Assembly (NCBI RefSeq): GCF_019052805.1
Contig: NZ_JAHQRJ010000002.1
Location: 124,001-188,000 of the forward strand
Direction: 5' to 3'
Source of the DNA: Noviherbaspirillum sp. L7-7A
Lineage (GTDB): Bacteria; Pseudomonadota; Gammaproteobacteria; Burkholderiales; Burkholderiaceae_D
Length of the DNA stretch: 64,000 bases
The notes under the pieces were generated by a model. It was not told where the DNA came from. It saw only the letters and a list, made by a program, of their open reading frames with translations, and did not search any database. Shown in pieces: positions 27,675-36,169 of this stretch (positions within the stretch are counted from its first letter, which is position 1; each line of letters opens with the position of its first letter). The translations under genes were made by a program, and so were the position numbers.

Positions 27675-28997
27675 TCAGCCCTGCCGTTGCAGCGCCGCCA
27701 GCTGGCTCAAAATGCCGCTGAACACAGGTTCAGATACCGAAGCCGGAAAGTCTGCTGGCAAGCGAGCGGCCACCTCGGCCAGGGCGGCCGGCGCGCGGGT
27801 GATGAAACGCTCGATCACCGCTTCGAAATCCGCGCCCACCGCATTGCGCCTGGCCACCTCATTCCAGTACCTGCGCTGAATTTCAGCCATCCGGTAATGG
27901 CCATTCCCGGCGCGTAGCGCCATGGCCATGCTTACCTTTTTCCAGGGCAGCCTGTTCGGGCCGTCGCCGATCACGGGCCAGGCTGACAGCACATCGTATA
28001 GCGGCGTCAGGCGGAAGGCGCCGCCGCGTTCTAGGAAGATGCTGAAATTCTTGGCATGCCCGTCCGGCGCGGCGAGCAGCCAGAACAGCAACTGCGCCGC
28101 GAGAAAGGTCTCGCGGTCCCGGCTTGCCAGGCTGCTGCCGCGCAGCCGGTCGAGTATGGTCGCCATGCCGGGCCCGCCGCGGCTCTCGTACTTCAGTTCG
28201 ACCGGGCAGCCCAGCGCCTGGCAAAAATCTTCCTGCGGCAGTCTGGCGATCCAGCCATCCATGCGGCGCCGGTCGAAGCGTTCCACTACCAGCACCTTGT
28301 GCCGGCCAAACCGTTCGATATGGCTGCTGGCAGCTTCTAGGCCAAAGGCCCTGGCCAGCAGTGAACAGAGCCATTCATTTTCTACCGAGGTCGAGAAGTC
28401 GGCGCGGGCGCCGCCGACTTCGCCCAGCGGCAGCTTCAGGATGTGGCTGGTGGGCGTGGCCGCCAGCGCCCGGCACCACTGGCCCTGCCACAGCAGTGCG
28501 GTTTTTTCCTGCGCGCCGGCGATCGAGATGCGCAGTTCCTCGCCATCGTCCATGGCTAGGCCGGTGCCGCCAATGGCGGCATCGAGCAGGCCTTCCACCT
28601 GGCTTTCCGACAGCGGCTCGGCCTCGATGGTTCGTACCTCCGGCGCGGCGGCGCCGGCCGGCAGCAGCATCACCGCGCCGACGCAGTCGCGCCCTATCTT
28701 TTCGATCAGGTCGAAGGCGCGGGTGGACGCGGCGCCGAACCGGCCCGCCAGCCGTTTCCTGATCGCCAGGCTGTCGGGCAGCAGGTTGTCGAAGTAATGC
28801 TCGACCGGCTCGCCGCTGAAGGCATGGCTGCCCTGCGCCAGCGGCAAGGATAGCGACAGCGGCCGCGCATTGGGGCTGGACAGCCAGGCAGCGTGATAGG
28901 AGAAACGGTGGCTGGACCCCGCCAGCGTCCAGCGGCCCACCAGTTCGCCATTCATCCAGACGTCGAGCGCACGGCTGCGGGAAGGCCGGCCGGCCAT
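27675..28997 (-). CDS. hipA: HipA-family serine/threonine kinase toxin
   Basis: The toxin of a hipBA module, 440 residues, with the size of E. coli HipA. Visible features are the N-terminal subdomain (LDVWMNGELVGRW), the loop ISIAGAQEKTALL with the autophosphorylated serine (about residue 158, Ser150 in E. coli), the substrate-loop region and the catalytic LLAAPDGHAKNFSIF with Asp, followed by PLYDVLSAWP holding the metal-binding Asp. E. coli HipA phosphorylates glutamyl-tRNA synthetase and causes dormancy. It starts one base after the antitoxin stop, on the same strand. All key residues look intact, so it should be active. Confidence 0.93.
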   Translation of the reverse strand: MAGRPSRSRALDVWMNGELVGRWTLAGSSHRFSYHAAWLSSPNARPLSLSLPLAQGSHAFSGEPVEHYFDNLLPDSLAIRKRLAGRFGAASTRAFDLIEKIGRDCVGAVMLLPAGAAAPEVRTIEAEPLSESQVEGLLDAAIGGTGLAMDDGEELRISIAGAQEKTALLWQGQWCRALAATPTSHILKLPLGEVGGARADFSTSVENEWLCSLLARAFGLEAASSHIERFGRHKVLVVERFDRRRMDGWIARLPQEDFCQALGCPVELKYESRGGPGMATILDRLRGSSLASRDRETFLAAQLLFWLLAAPDGHAKNFSIFLERGGAFRLTPLYDVLSAWPVIGDGPNRLPWKKVSMAMALRAGNGHYRMAEIQRRYWNEVARRNAVGADFEAVIERFITRAPAALAEVAARLPADFPASVSEPVFSGILSQLAALQRQG

Positions 28998-29252
28998 CTA
29001 CCACTGCTCCCCGGCATCCGGGGAGGGCGTTGCGGGCGCGCGCTCGCCGATGCTCCACTCGGCGTCCAGCGCCATGGCCAGCGTCAGCAGGGTGTCGAGG
29101 TTGACCTTTTCCGGCCGGCTCTCGATGGCGGAAATCCGTTCCTGCGACAGGCCAACCCGCCGTCCGAGTTCTGCCTGCGACCAGCCCTTGGCCTTGCGCA
29201 GGCTGCGCAGTACCGGGCCCAGCTGTCCGGTGGTGCGGATGGGCATCATCAT
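28998..29252 (-). CDS. hipB: HipB-type antitoxin, XRE family
   Basis: An 84-residue helix-turn-helix protein. The core LGPVLRSLRKAKGWSQAELG, then RRVGLSQERISAIESRPEKV, is the XRE fold, and LDTLLTLAMALDAEW the last helix. The C-terminal tail ends in W after acidic residues, as in E. coli HipB, where the tail acts as a degradation signal. Three ATG codons in a row form the start; AAGGAG is 5 bases before the first. It should neutralise HipA and repress the operon by binding the dyad upstream. Confidence 0.9.
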   Translation of the reverse strand: MMMPIRTTGQLGPVLRSLRKAKGWSQAELGRRVGLSQERISAIESRPEKVNLDTLLTLAMALDAEWSIGERAPATPSPDAGEQW

Positions 29253-29334
29253 TCAGGCTCCTTAGGCAGACGGTGATGGAAGCGGGACAGCGAGGTTGCA
29301 GCGTTCAATCATGTTGTCATGTTATATCTTAAAG

Positions 29335-29382
29335 CGAATAAATAGAAATTATTATTTTAAAAGAATAATAGTTGTTTATTCG
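29335..29382. promoter_or_regulatory. 48-bp AT-rich nested dyad, probable HipB operator
   Basis: Outer arms CGAATAAA (29335-29342) and TTTATTCG (29375-29382) share exactly the same centre (29358.5) as an inner 22-bp near-palindrome ATTATTATTTTAAAAGAATAAT (29348-29369; one mismatched base pair). It lies 83-130 bases upstream of hipB, where operator sites of hipBA modules lie. The sequence differs from the E. coli TATCC-N8-GGATA operators. The surrounding 29320-29400 is strongly AT-rich. Confidence 0.6.
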
Positions 29383-29591
29383 TTAAAAAAGGTACCCAAG
29401 GCAATATTAAAGATGATGTCAGATGAGGCCAGGAACACAGGAAGCCGCTTGCTCTAACAAAGTCCGATGTTCAGTTGCTTCGAACCGACAATGGACGAAT
29501 AAAGCCATTGCGTGCACCATGGCAGCAACCGGCCGCTACAGGAAAGCGGCGCTGTCCCAGTCCCACCCACAAAAAGAAGAGGAGATGCGTC

Positions 29592-30377
29592 ATGATTGTA
29601 TCCAATGCACTCGTCGTGCTGCGCCGTGAAGGCTGCGTTGCCTGGCTGATCCTGAACCGTCCGGACGGCCTCAATGCGCTCGACATCCCGACCGCCAATG
29701 CCTTTCATGATGCCTGCGCCGAGTTGGCGGCGGACGCCGGCGTACGCGCCGTCGTGCTGCGCGGCGAAGGCCGCACCTTCGGTGTCGGCGGCGACCTGGC
29801 GGCGTTGCGGCAGGACCCGGTCGGCACCGCGATGGCGCTGATCGAGCCGATGCACAAGGCGGTCAGGCACCTGGCGGCGATGAATGCGCCGGTGATCGCC
29901 AGCCTGCATGGCAGCGTGGCTGGCGGCAGCCTGAGCCTGGCCATGGCCTGCGACCTGGCAATCGCCGCCGATACCGCCCGTTTCAACCTAGCCTATGTGA
30001 ATGTCGCCGCCAACTGCGACGTGTCGGGCTCCTGGAACCTGCCGCGCCTGGTCGGATTGCGCAACGCGATGGCCATTGCGCTGTTGGGCGATACCTTCGA
30101 CGCCGCCGAGGCATTGCGGCTGGGCCTGATCAACCGGGTAGTGCCGGCTTCCACGCTGCAGGAGGAAACCGATGCGCTAGCGCGCAGGCTGGCCGATGGA
30201 CCGACGCTGGCCATCGGCCGCATGAAGCGCCTGCTGCGGCAGGCGCTCGACAATGATCTCGACACCCAGCTCGACTTGGAGCGCGACAACTTCCGCGCCA
30301 GCGCCGCCACCGAGGACTTCGCCGAGGCGATGGACGCCTTCTTCGCGCGGCGCGCGCCGCATTTCAAGGGCAGGTAG
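29592..30377 (+). CDS. Enoyl-CoA hydratase/isomerase family protein
   Basis: A 261-residue crotonase-fold protein. The oxyanion-hole elements are RGEGRTFGVGGDLAAL and LHGSVAGGSLSLAMACDLAIA. The second catalytic region reads AANCDVSGSWNLPRLVGLRN: an Asp rather than the Glu of hydratases lies here, as in PaaG-type isomerases. It may therefore isomerise or hydrate an unsaturated acyl-CoA; the substrate is unknown. The start at 29592 (MIVSNALVVL) has AAGAAGAGGAGA upstream and fits the family; the longer frame is rejected. It is a single gene, divergent from hipBA. Confidence 0.87.
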   Translation: MIVSNALVVLRREGCVAWLILNRPDGLNALDIPTANAFHDACAELAADAGVRAVVLRGEGRTFGVGGDLAALRQDPVGTAMALIEPMHKAVRHLAAMNAPVIASLHGSVAGGSLSLAMACDLAIAADTARFNLAYVNVAANCDVSGSWNLPRLVGLRNAMAIALLGDTFDAAEALRLGLINRVVPASTLQEETDALARRLADGPTLAIGRMKRLLRQALDNDLDTQLDLERDNFRASAATEDFAEAMDAFFARRAPHFKGR

Positions 30378-30534
30378 CTGGCGGCGCCGCGCCGGGCTTG
30401 ATCAAATCGCACCCTCATGACGGCAGTCCTTCCTGCCGCCGATTGGTTGAACTATGGATACCGGGCTTTCTCTACGAGTCAGCCCGGCGGCCCTGTCCGC
30501 CGGATTCATCATTTAATGATCAGCGGAGGCAAGC

Positions 30535-31134
30535 ATGTCCAGGGTTCTCGTTCTCTATTACTCCACCTACGGCCATATCGAAACCATGGCGAATGCGGTC
30601 GCGGAAGGCGCGCGCGGCACGGGCGCGACGGTTGACATCAAGCGGGTGCCCGAAACCGCTCCGGCGGAAGTGGCGAAGAATGCCCACTTCAAGCTGGACC
30701 AGCAGGCGCCGGAAGCCAGGGTGGATGAACTGGAGAGCTACGACGCCATCATCATCGGCGCCCCGACCCGCTATGGCCGCATGCCATCCCAGATGGCCAG
30801 CTTCCTCGACCAGACCGGCGGCCTGTGGGCGCGCGGCGCGCTCAACGGGAAGGTGGGCGGCGCCTTCACCTCCACCGCCACCCAGCACGGCGGACAGGAA
30901 ACCACGCTGTTTTCCATCATTACCAACCTGCTCCATTTCGGCATGACCGTGGTTGGCCTGCCCTATAGCTTCCAGGGCCAGATGACGATGGACGAGATCG
31001 TCGGCTGCAGCCCCTATGGCGCAAGTACCATCGCGGGCGGCAAGGGTGAACGCCGGCCCAGCCAACTCGAACTGGACGGCGCGCGCCACCAGGGCGAGCT
31101 GATCGCCAAAACGGCCAACAAGCTGTTCGGCTGA
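30535..31134 (+). CDS. wrbA: NAD(P)H:quinone oxidoreductase WrbA
   Basis: A 199-residue flavodoxin-like enzyme that reduces quinones by two electrons using NAD(P)H and FMN. The phosphate loop [12 protein letters not shown], the FMN-contacting [21 protein letters not shown] (in pieces [12 protein letters not shown]) and [17 protein letters not shown] are the WrbA landmarks. The length is normal. GGAGGCAAGC precedes the ATG. It protects against quinone stress; monocistronic. Confidence 0.95.
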   Translation: MSRVLVLYYSTYGHIETMANAVAEGARGTGATVDIKRVPETAPAEVAKNAHFKLDQQAPEARVDELESYDAIIIGAPTRYGRMPSQMASFLDQTGGLWARGALNGKVGGAFTSTATQHGGQETTLFSIITNLLHFGMTVVGLPYSFQGQMTMDEIVGCSPYGASTIAGGKGERRPSQLELDGARHQGELIAKTANKLFG

Positions 31135-31236
31135 AGGCAGGAGGACAGGCAAGGAAGAGGGCAGCGGCTTGCTTTCTCTGGCACCCGCAACCGGCGAGCA
31201 TGGGCTGCCGGGTGTCAGCCACCTTAGCCTGTCACC

Positions 31237-31407
31237 TCAGATATCCTCATCTGCCGTGCTCTTGCCGGCCTTGTTCTTGGCGTCCATATCGCTTCCCTGG
31301 ATGATCGGATCTTCGCCGGGCACGGTTTCATGCACGATGGTGGGCTGGGCGGCGCGGTCGTCTTCGTCCGTCTGCGTGACCTTGCGGGTATCGGTGTCGC
31401 GGTTCAT
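31237..31407 (-). CDS. Small acidic hypothetical protein (56 residues)
   Basis: A short hydrophilic ORF from MNRDTDTRKVTQTDEDDRAA to GKSTADEDI, rich in Asp, Glu, Thr and Lys and probably disordered. AGGAG lies 5-6 bases before the ATG, and codon choice is GC-rich in the third position, both supporting a real gene. No domain or family is recognised. It is convergent with wrbA. The bases from 31408 to 31684 hold its promoter and no other gene. Confidence 0.6.
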   Translation of the reverse strand: MNRDTDTRKVTQTDEDDRAAQPTIVHETVPGEDPIIQGSDMDAKNKAGKSTADEDI

Positions 31408-31684
31408 GGCAGTCTCCTGATGATGAAATAGGTGTCTATGTTGTGGACTCTAGGTCAGCGTGTTCCGGATGCCTATCGGACAAGCAGCGTATCGGTCGTC
31501 GGAATCGGCTGACAGACAGCCACAGAAATGTTGCGTCAAACGAAGGCGACGGCGGAATGGCTGAACCGAGGCTAGGCTTGCGGGCTCGACAGAAGGCGGC
31601 AATACCGCCGCAGGCTGTTCCCCAAGGCACATGATCGCCCCAGGCAGCCGTTTCGTGGCGAAGTCCGCCGCAGGGAATCCATCA

Positions 31685-32521
31685 ATGATCGCAAGCACTT
31701 CCGGCCGGCTGGCCGTGCGCGGCACGCTTTATCTGGCCATGCTGGCTGCCGCCGCATCGGTCGGTGGCAGCACCATGCAGAACCTCCGCCACGCGGCGCG
31801 CCTGAGCCGGCTCAGCAGGCCTTTCCATGCCAGCCCGGAAGCGGCCGAGGCCAGCGTGCTGATCGTTGGCGACAGCACCGCGCTGGGCACCGGCGCCAGC
31901 ACGCCGCAAGCTAGCCTGGCGGGTCGCATTGCTGCGCGTTACCCGTCGCTGCGGATACGCAACCTGGCCCGCGCCGGCGCGCGTTTCGCCGACATCGCCG
32001 AGCAGTTGCGCGACGTCGGGCAGCATGACCTGATCCTGGTTGCCGGCGGCGCCAACGACGTGATGCGCTTCACGTCAGAGTCGCGCCTGGCGCGGGACAT
32101 CGATCTGACGCTGCATCGCGCAGCCTCGCAGGCAGGGCGAGTCATCCTGTTGCCGGCGCCGAATGTGGGCAATGCGCCTTTCTTCCCGCGGCCGCTGTCG
32201 TGGCTGCTTTCATACAGGGCGCGCCTGCTGCACCGGCTGGCGCGTGCCAGCGCCGGCACGGTGGGCGCGGCCTATGTCGACCTCTACCGCGAACATGCAG
32301 CCGACCCCTTCGCCCAGGACCCGCAGCGGCTGATCGCGGCCGACCGACTGCATCCCAGCGATGCCGGCTATGCGGTCTGGTTCGATGAACTGGAACGGCA
32401 GGCGCCGCTGGCCGGTCTGCTGGACGTAAGCATAGGGAAGAAAGGTCAGACAGCCTGGCCGGGCGACTTGAAGAGCGTCAGTTCCCAGCAGTCCTGCCGG
32501 CTGTCATGGCGTAGGATATAG
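31685..32521 (+). CDS. SGNH/GDSL hydrolase family protein
   Basis: A 278-residue protein with an N-terminal hydrophobic segment (LAVRGTLYLAMLAAAASVGG), so membrane-anchored or exported. The four SGNH blocks are seen: VLIVGDSTALGTGAS (block I, nucleophilic Ser), NLARAGARFADI (block II, Gly), VAGGANDVMRF (block III, Asn) and ADRLHPSDAGYAVW (block V, Asp and His). The fold hydrolyses esters of lipids or polysaccharides. The start at 31685 has GGGA 8 bases upstream. The last 76 bases overlap the end of the opposite-strand gene. Confidence 0.83.
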   Translation: MIASTSGRLAVRGTLYLAMLAAAASVGGSTMQNLRHAARLSRLSRPFHASPEAAEASVLIVGDSTALGTGASTPQASLAGRIAARYPSLRIRNLARAGARFADIAEQLRDVGQHDLILVAGGANDVMRFTSESRLARDIDLTLHRAASQAGRVILLPAPNVGNAPFFPRPLSWLLSYRARLLHRLARASAGTVGAAYVDLYREHAADPFAQDPQRLIAADRLHPSDAGYAVWFDELERQAPLAGLLDVSIGKKGQTAWPGDLKSVSSQQSCRLSWRRI

Positions 32522-32679
32522 CTGGCCTGGTCGTTGGTGGACACCTTGAAATAGGTATAGTCAGCCGCCGGCCAGCGGTCGACGATATCGAGTACCGTGA
32601 TCCTCTCGGTGCCGAGCCAGAAGGCGGCCGGCTCCAGCAGGCCAAGGGGGCCGGTGACAGTATCAACCCTAAGCAGCAT
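32446..32679 (-). CDS. Conserved-looking hypothetical protein (77 residues)
   Basis: A small soluble protein beginning MLLRVDTVTGPLGLLEPAAF. Its body reads RITVLDIVDRWPAADYTYF, then DQASYILRHDSRQDCWELTLF, a pattern of alternating strands like a small beta-barrel. Similar short proteins exist in Burkholderiales as hypothetical proteins, as far as I remember; no function is known. Codon use supports coding. The 3' end overlaps the SGNH hydrolase gene tail-to-tail by 76 bases. Confidence 0.6.
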   Translation of the reverse strand: MLLRVDTVTGPLGLLEPAAFWLGTERITVLDIVDRWPAADYTYFKVSTNDQASYILRHDSRQDCWELTLFKSPGQAV

Positions 32680-33110
32680 CGTTGGGCAGGTGGCTGGGCA
32701 TCATGAAGGCATCATGCCTGCTGCGCGGCCATCGATGCTTGATCCGGCGCGTGCCCGATGCACTTCCATCGCTGCAAGGGCCGGCTGGCGCCGGCATCAG
32801 GGGCGGTGCCGCATGGCCGTTGCCGGTCATGAATCTGCTTCCTGATCGGGCATGGCGATGCCCGGGTTCCAGGGCTCCGGTACAGCGTCCGTTTGCTGAG
32901 GCCGGGTTGCCGTGCAAATCCGCCAGACATTCCTGGAAAACTCCGCAGGCCGCACTAGCTCGGCATGGGCCATGCGCGGCCTGCATGGTTGCGCCACGCA
33001 TCGGCGGCGCCCATCTCCAGCGCCTTTGCCATGGTGGCTACGCTGGTTGCGGTCGGCATGGTGGCCAGGGTGGCGCTGTCACTGCCGGCATGAGGCACGG
33101 CAGCCGCAGG
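32680..33110. other. Intergenic region without visible gene
   Basis: The 431 bases upstream of the small 32446-32679 gene carry overlapping frames on both strands, none with family resemblance or a ribosome binding site. The region should contain the promoter of that gene. No repeat or terminator with a T run was seen. Confidence 0.45.
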
Positions 33111-33898
33111 TCAGCGCCGTGCAGCGCCGGCCTTGCTGTCGACCACGCCTGGAATCTCCCTGGTCGGCCGGTCGAACCTGTCCTTTAGGTCGTCCACGCC
33201 GGACTGCGGTTTGGCCAGCGACCGCAGATCGGCGCGATCCTGGCGCTTCTTGCCGGTGTCGGTGCCCAGCGCCTGGTCGCACTTCTCGGCCAGCCCAGGC
33301 AGGATCCCCCGTAGCGGCTGAAGGACCATGCCAGCATCGGGTCGCCTAGCGGCAGCCGGTCGCCCGCCTGCCCGGCCATGCCGGTGTTCCACGAATGCCA
33401 GGTCGTGCCGTAGCTGTATATCTTGGTCTTCATCAGCGACTTTTCCGTCGCCTGCGGTATACCCAGCGCCACCAGCTGGCCGGACAGGGTCTCGCCATTA
33501 TGCGGATGCCAGTACTTGCGCTCTTCTTCGGGCAGGCCGGCGAACAGCTTTTCGGAAATGATGTATTCCACGTCATTCATGTTGGCGCGCCCGGTATTGC
33601 CGTCGAACAGCACGCACTGGGCAAAGTCCTGATTGACCTGATGGCAGTAATGACGGGCTTCGATCTGGGTATCCGGATGGTCCTTCAACGGGTGAAAGCC
33701 GACCAGGTAGACATCGAAGTCACGCAGGGGAGCCTTGCTCTGCAACAGCCTGGCGCCGGCTTCCAGCGTCTTGGTCTTGGCCGATTTGGCTTCGCCGCTG
33801 ACGGCGGTTTTCGGTTTGCTGCGCTCCTGCGCATGCACGGTTGAGGTGGCGGCGAGGGCGAGGCAGGCGTTGCTGGCGATGCTGGGGGTCGTGGTCAT
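33111..33898 (-). pseudogene. DUF1264 (oil-body-associated-like) exported protein gene, one-base frameshift
   Basis: Two overlapping frames make one protein of about 262 residues. The first starts MTTTPSIASNACLALAATST with a signal peptide ending near VHAQ. It contains the DUF1264 core: FDVYLVGFHPLKDHPDTQIE, RHYCHQVNQDFAQCVLFDGN, VEYIISEKLFAGLPEEERKY and WHPHNGETLSGQLV. At 33306-33310 a run of five C on the plus strand would need six to continue into the second frame (GILPGLAEKCDQALGTDTGK to the end). The family occurs in plant oil bodies and in bacteria; its role is unknown. A sequencing error in the homopolymer is as likely as a real mutation. Confidence 0.7.
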
Positions 33899-34069
33899 GT
33901 CCTTGGGTTCTGTGATGTGCTGTTGGCGCCGAAAACACGGCATTGCGTCAGCCACGCCCTGCATGGCGACACAGGCTGCTGGTGATTCACTATACAAAAA
34001 TATATAATATGGCCGAGTAAAAAATGCGCCTGCAACTTGCATGGCCATAACAAACCACAAGGTGACACG

Positions 34070-34408
34070 GTGAGCACCACCGCCACTATCGATATCGAAC
34101 AGTTGCGCCAGGCTGCTGGCCAGGCCTGTGGTCTGCTGAAGGTGCTGGCCAATCCGGACCGGCTGCTGTTGCTGTGCCAGATGACACAGGGCGAATACTG
34201 CGTCGGCGAACTGGAAGAAATGACCGGGATAAGGCAGCCGACGCTGTCGCAGCAGCTCACGGTGCTGCGCGACGAGGACATGGTCGCTACCCGCCGCGAG
34301 GGCAAGCAGATCTATTACCGCATCGCCAGCCGGGAAGCGCTGGCGGTGATGACGGTACTCCATGCGCTCTACTGCGCCCCGGAACAGGAGAAGGAGAAAG
34401 CCTCATGA
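34070..34408 (+). CDS. bigR: BigR/SqrR-type ArsR-family persulfide sensor
   Basis: A 112-residue winged-helix repressor. The recognition helix GIRQPTLSQQLTVLR is the typical BigR/YgaV sequence. Cysteines at about residues 36 and 102 are 66 residues apart, the same distance as the redox pair in BigR and SqrR, which forms a (per)sulfide-bridged disulfide and releases DNA under sulfide stress. The start is taken as GTG at 34070, preceded by AAGGTGACAC; an ATG at 34037 is less likely. It overlaps the next gene by 4 bases, so it probably represses its own operon of sulfur-compound transporters. Confidence 0.85.
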   Translation: MSTTATIDIEQLRQAAGQACGLLKVLANPDRLLLLCQMTQGEYCVGELEEMTGIRQPTLSQQLTVLRDEDMVATRREGKQIYYRIASREALAVMTVLHALYCAPEQEKEKAS

Positions 34409-34836
34409 ACATCGACTGGACCCATTTCACCCCATGGGCCTCGCTGGCGGGCGGCATCCTGATCGGCATCTCGACGGCGATCTTCATCCTCTTCAACGGG
34501 CGCATCGTGGGCATCAGCAGCATCCTCGGCGGACTGCTGCGTCCAGCCAGAAACGACATCCTGTGGCAGGTTGCCTTCCTGGCCGGCCTGGTGATCGCGC
34601 CGCTGCTCTACGCCATCGCCCGGCCCCTGCCGGAGACGGTGGTGGATGCCGACGCCGGCATCCTGATCACGGCCGGCCTGCTGGTGGGCATCGGCATCCG
34701 CTATGGCGCCGGCTGCACCAGCGGACATCGCGTCTGCGGCATTGCCCAACTGTCGCCGCGCTCGCTGGTAGCCACCATCTGCTTCACGGCGGCCGGCTTC
34801 GCCACGGTGTTTATCGTCCGCCACCTGCTGGCCTGA
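34405..34836 (+). CDS. YeeE/YedE-family transporter half A
   Basis: A 143-residue membrane protein with four hydrophobic segments. LAGGILIGISTAIFILFNGR and the GIGIRYGAGCTSGHRVCGIAQLS block carry the family's conserved cysteines (GCTSGH), which in YeeE bind and pass thiosulfate. It is one of two half-size proteins (PmpA/PmpB type) that together equal one full YeeE. ATGA overlap with the regulator gene. It probably moves a reduced sulfur compound across the inner membrane. Confidence 0.88.
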   Translation: MNIDWTHFTPWASLAGGILIGISTAIFILFNGRIVGISSILGGLLRPARNDILWQVAFLAGLVIAPLLYAIARPLPETVVDADAGILITAGLLVGIGIRYGAGCTSGHRVCGIAQLSPRSLVATICFTAAGFATVFIVRHLLA

Positions 34837-34846
34837 GGAGTCCGCC

Positions 34847-35332
34847 ATCCAGATCGTCATTGCATTGTTGTCGGGCCTGGTGTTCGGCATCGGGCTGATC
34901 CTGTCAGGGATGACTAATCCGGCCAAGGTGATCGGCTTTCTCGACCTGGCCGGCAACTGGGACCCGTCGCTGGCGTTGGTGATGGCCGGCGCCATCGCGG
35001 CGGCCTTCCTGCCATTCCGGCTGGCCGGGCGCAGATCGGGCGTCCTGCTCGGCGGGCCGATGCGGCTGCCGGCGGCCACCCGGATCGACCGCCGCCTGGC
35101 GCTGGGCAGCCTGGCCTTCGGCGCAGGTTGGGGGCTGGCCGGCTATTGCCCCGGCCCGTCGCTGGCCTTGCTGCTGTCAGGCGGCATCAGGCCGCTGGTG
35201 TTCGTGCTGGCGACGCTGGTCGGCATGGCGCTGTTCGAGTTGCTGGAATGGCGACCGCAGGACGACCAGCAGAAGGCTGCCCAGCGCCAGGCGCGTTTGG
35301 CAGGCACCGATCCCGTCCACCGAGGCCCCTAA
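34847..35332 (+). CDS. YeeE/YedE-family transporter half B, unusual start codon
   Basis: The partner of the preceding half (about 161 residues, four hydrophobic segments). [20 protein letters not shown] and [16 protein letters not shown] are the conserved blocks, the second with the Cys-Pro-Gly motif. The expected N-terminus ([16 protein letters not shown]) has no ATG, GTG or TTG at the right place. An ATC codon at 34847 lies 6 bases after a perfect GAGGAG, and the first ordinary start is TTG at 34865, which would cut the first helix. Either a rare start codon is used or an ATG was mutated or misread. The stop overlaps the next start by one base. Confidence 0.82.
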   Translation: MQIVIALLSGLVFGIGLILSGMTNPAKVIGFLDLAGNWDPSLALVMAGAIAAAFLPFRLAGRRSGVLLGGPMRLPAATRIDRRLALGSLAFGAGWGLAGYCPGPSLALLLSGGIRPLVFVLATLVGMALFELLEWRPQDDQQKAAQRQARLAGTDPVHRGP

Positions 35333-35667
35333 TGCCAGAAATAGTGAAAGTCGCCGCCCTGTTCGCACTGACAGCCTTGACCGAGATCGTCGGGTGTTAC
35401 CTGCCGTGGCTGGTGCTGCGCGACGCCAGGTCGCCCTGGCTGCTGCTGCCGGCTGCCGCCTCGCTGGTGGCATTCGCCTGGCTGCTGACGCTGCATCCGG
35501 CGGCGGCTGGCCGCACCTATGCGGCCTATGGCGGCATGTACATCGTGGTCGCGCTGCTGTGGCTGCGGCTGGTCGATGGCATCGCCCTAAGCCGTTGGGA
35601 CGTCGCCGGCGCGCTGCTGGCGCTGGCGGGCATGGCGGTGATTGCCCTCCAGCCGCAGGCGCAATGA
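35332..35667 (+). CDS. ynfA: YnfA-family small membrane protein
   Basis: A 111-residue protein with four helices, beginning [20 protein letters not shown] and containing [20 protein letters not shown] and [19 protein letters not shown]. These are the UPF0060/YnfA signatures, related to small multidrug resistance proteins. Some members are reported to export cationic dyes. It follows YeeE half B in TAATG arrangement, so it belongs to the same operon; its connection with sulfur stress is unclear. Confidence 0.9.
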   Translation: MPEIVKVAALFALTALTEIVGCYLPWLVLRDARSPWLLLPAAASLVAFAWLLTLHPAAAGRTYAAYGGMYIVVALLWLRLVDGIALSRWDVAGALLALAGMAVIALQPQAQ

Positions 35668-35793
35668 CCGTCGCCGGCATGCGCCTGGCGCCGCCGTGGA
35701 GCATGGAAGGCGGCTGATATACTGGCGCGCTTCGTAGCGACGGACGCTGGCATCGACATGCGCCGTCATCATAAACAACCCGGGGGTAAGACA

Positions 35794-36156
35794 ATGCGGC
35801 AAGGCAGGAGACCGGCCTGGCAACAGGACGGCACGGAACCTGACTACCGGTTCTCGCTGGCCAACGAACGAACCTACCTGGCCTGGATCAGGACAGCGCT
35901 GTCCATCCTGGCCGGCGCAGTGCTGGTGCACCAGTTCGCCAGCCGGCTGCAGCCCAGAGGACTGGCGCTTGCCGGGACCGTGCTCCTGTGCCTGCTGGCC
36001 GCGGCGCTGTGCGGGCTGGCCTATTTCCGCTGGCGGGCCAATGAAATCGCGATGCGCCATGCACAGCCCTTGCCCTTTCCCCATGTAATCCCACTGCTGT
36101 CGGTGTGCCTGCTGATGCTGGGCATTTTCGTCGGCGTGATGGTCGCCATCGCCTAA
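35794..36156 (+). CDS. DUF202 membrane protein (YidH-like)
   Basis: A 120-residue protein with three helices and the DUF202 motif FSLANERTYLAWIRTALSIL near residue 20. Function unknown; E. coli YidH is the model. The start at 35794 has GGGGGT upstream; the 12 residues before it in frame are not conserved in character. It is followed after 13 bases by a second, different DUF202 protein, the same pairing as yidH-yidG of E. coli. Confidence 0.85.
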   Translation: MRQGRRPAWQQDGTEPDYRFSLANERTYLAWIRTALSILAGAVLVHQFASRLQPRGLALAGTVLLCLLAAALCGLAYFRWRANEIAMRHAQPLPFPHVIPLLSVCLLMLGIFVGVMVAIA

Positions 36157-36169
36157 GCGCTGCCGCATC

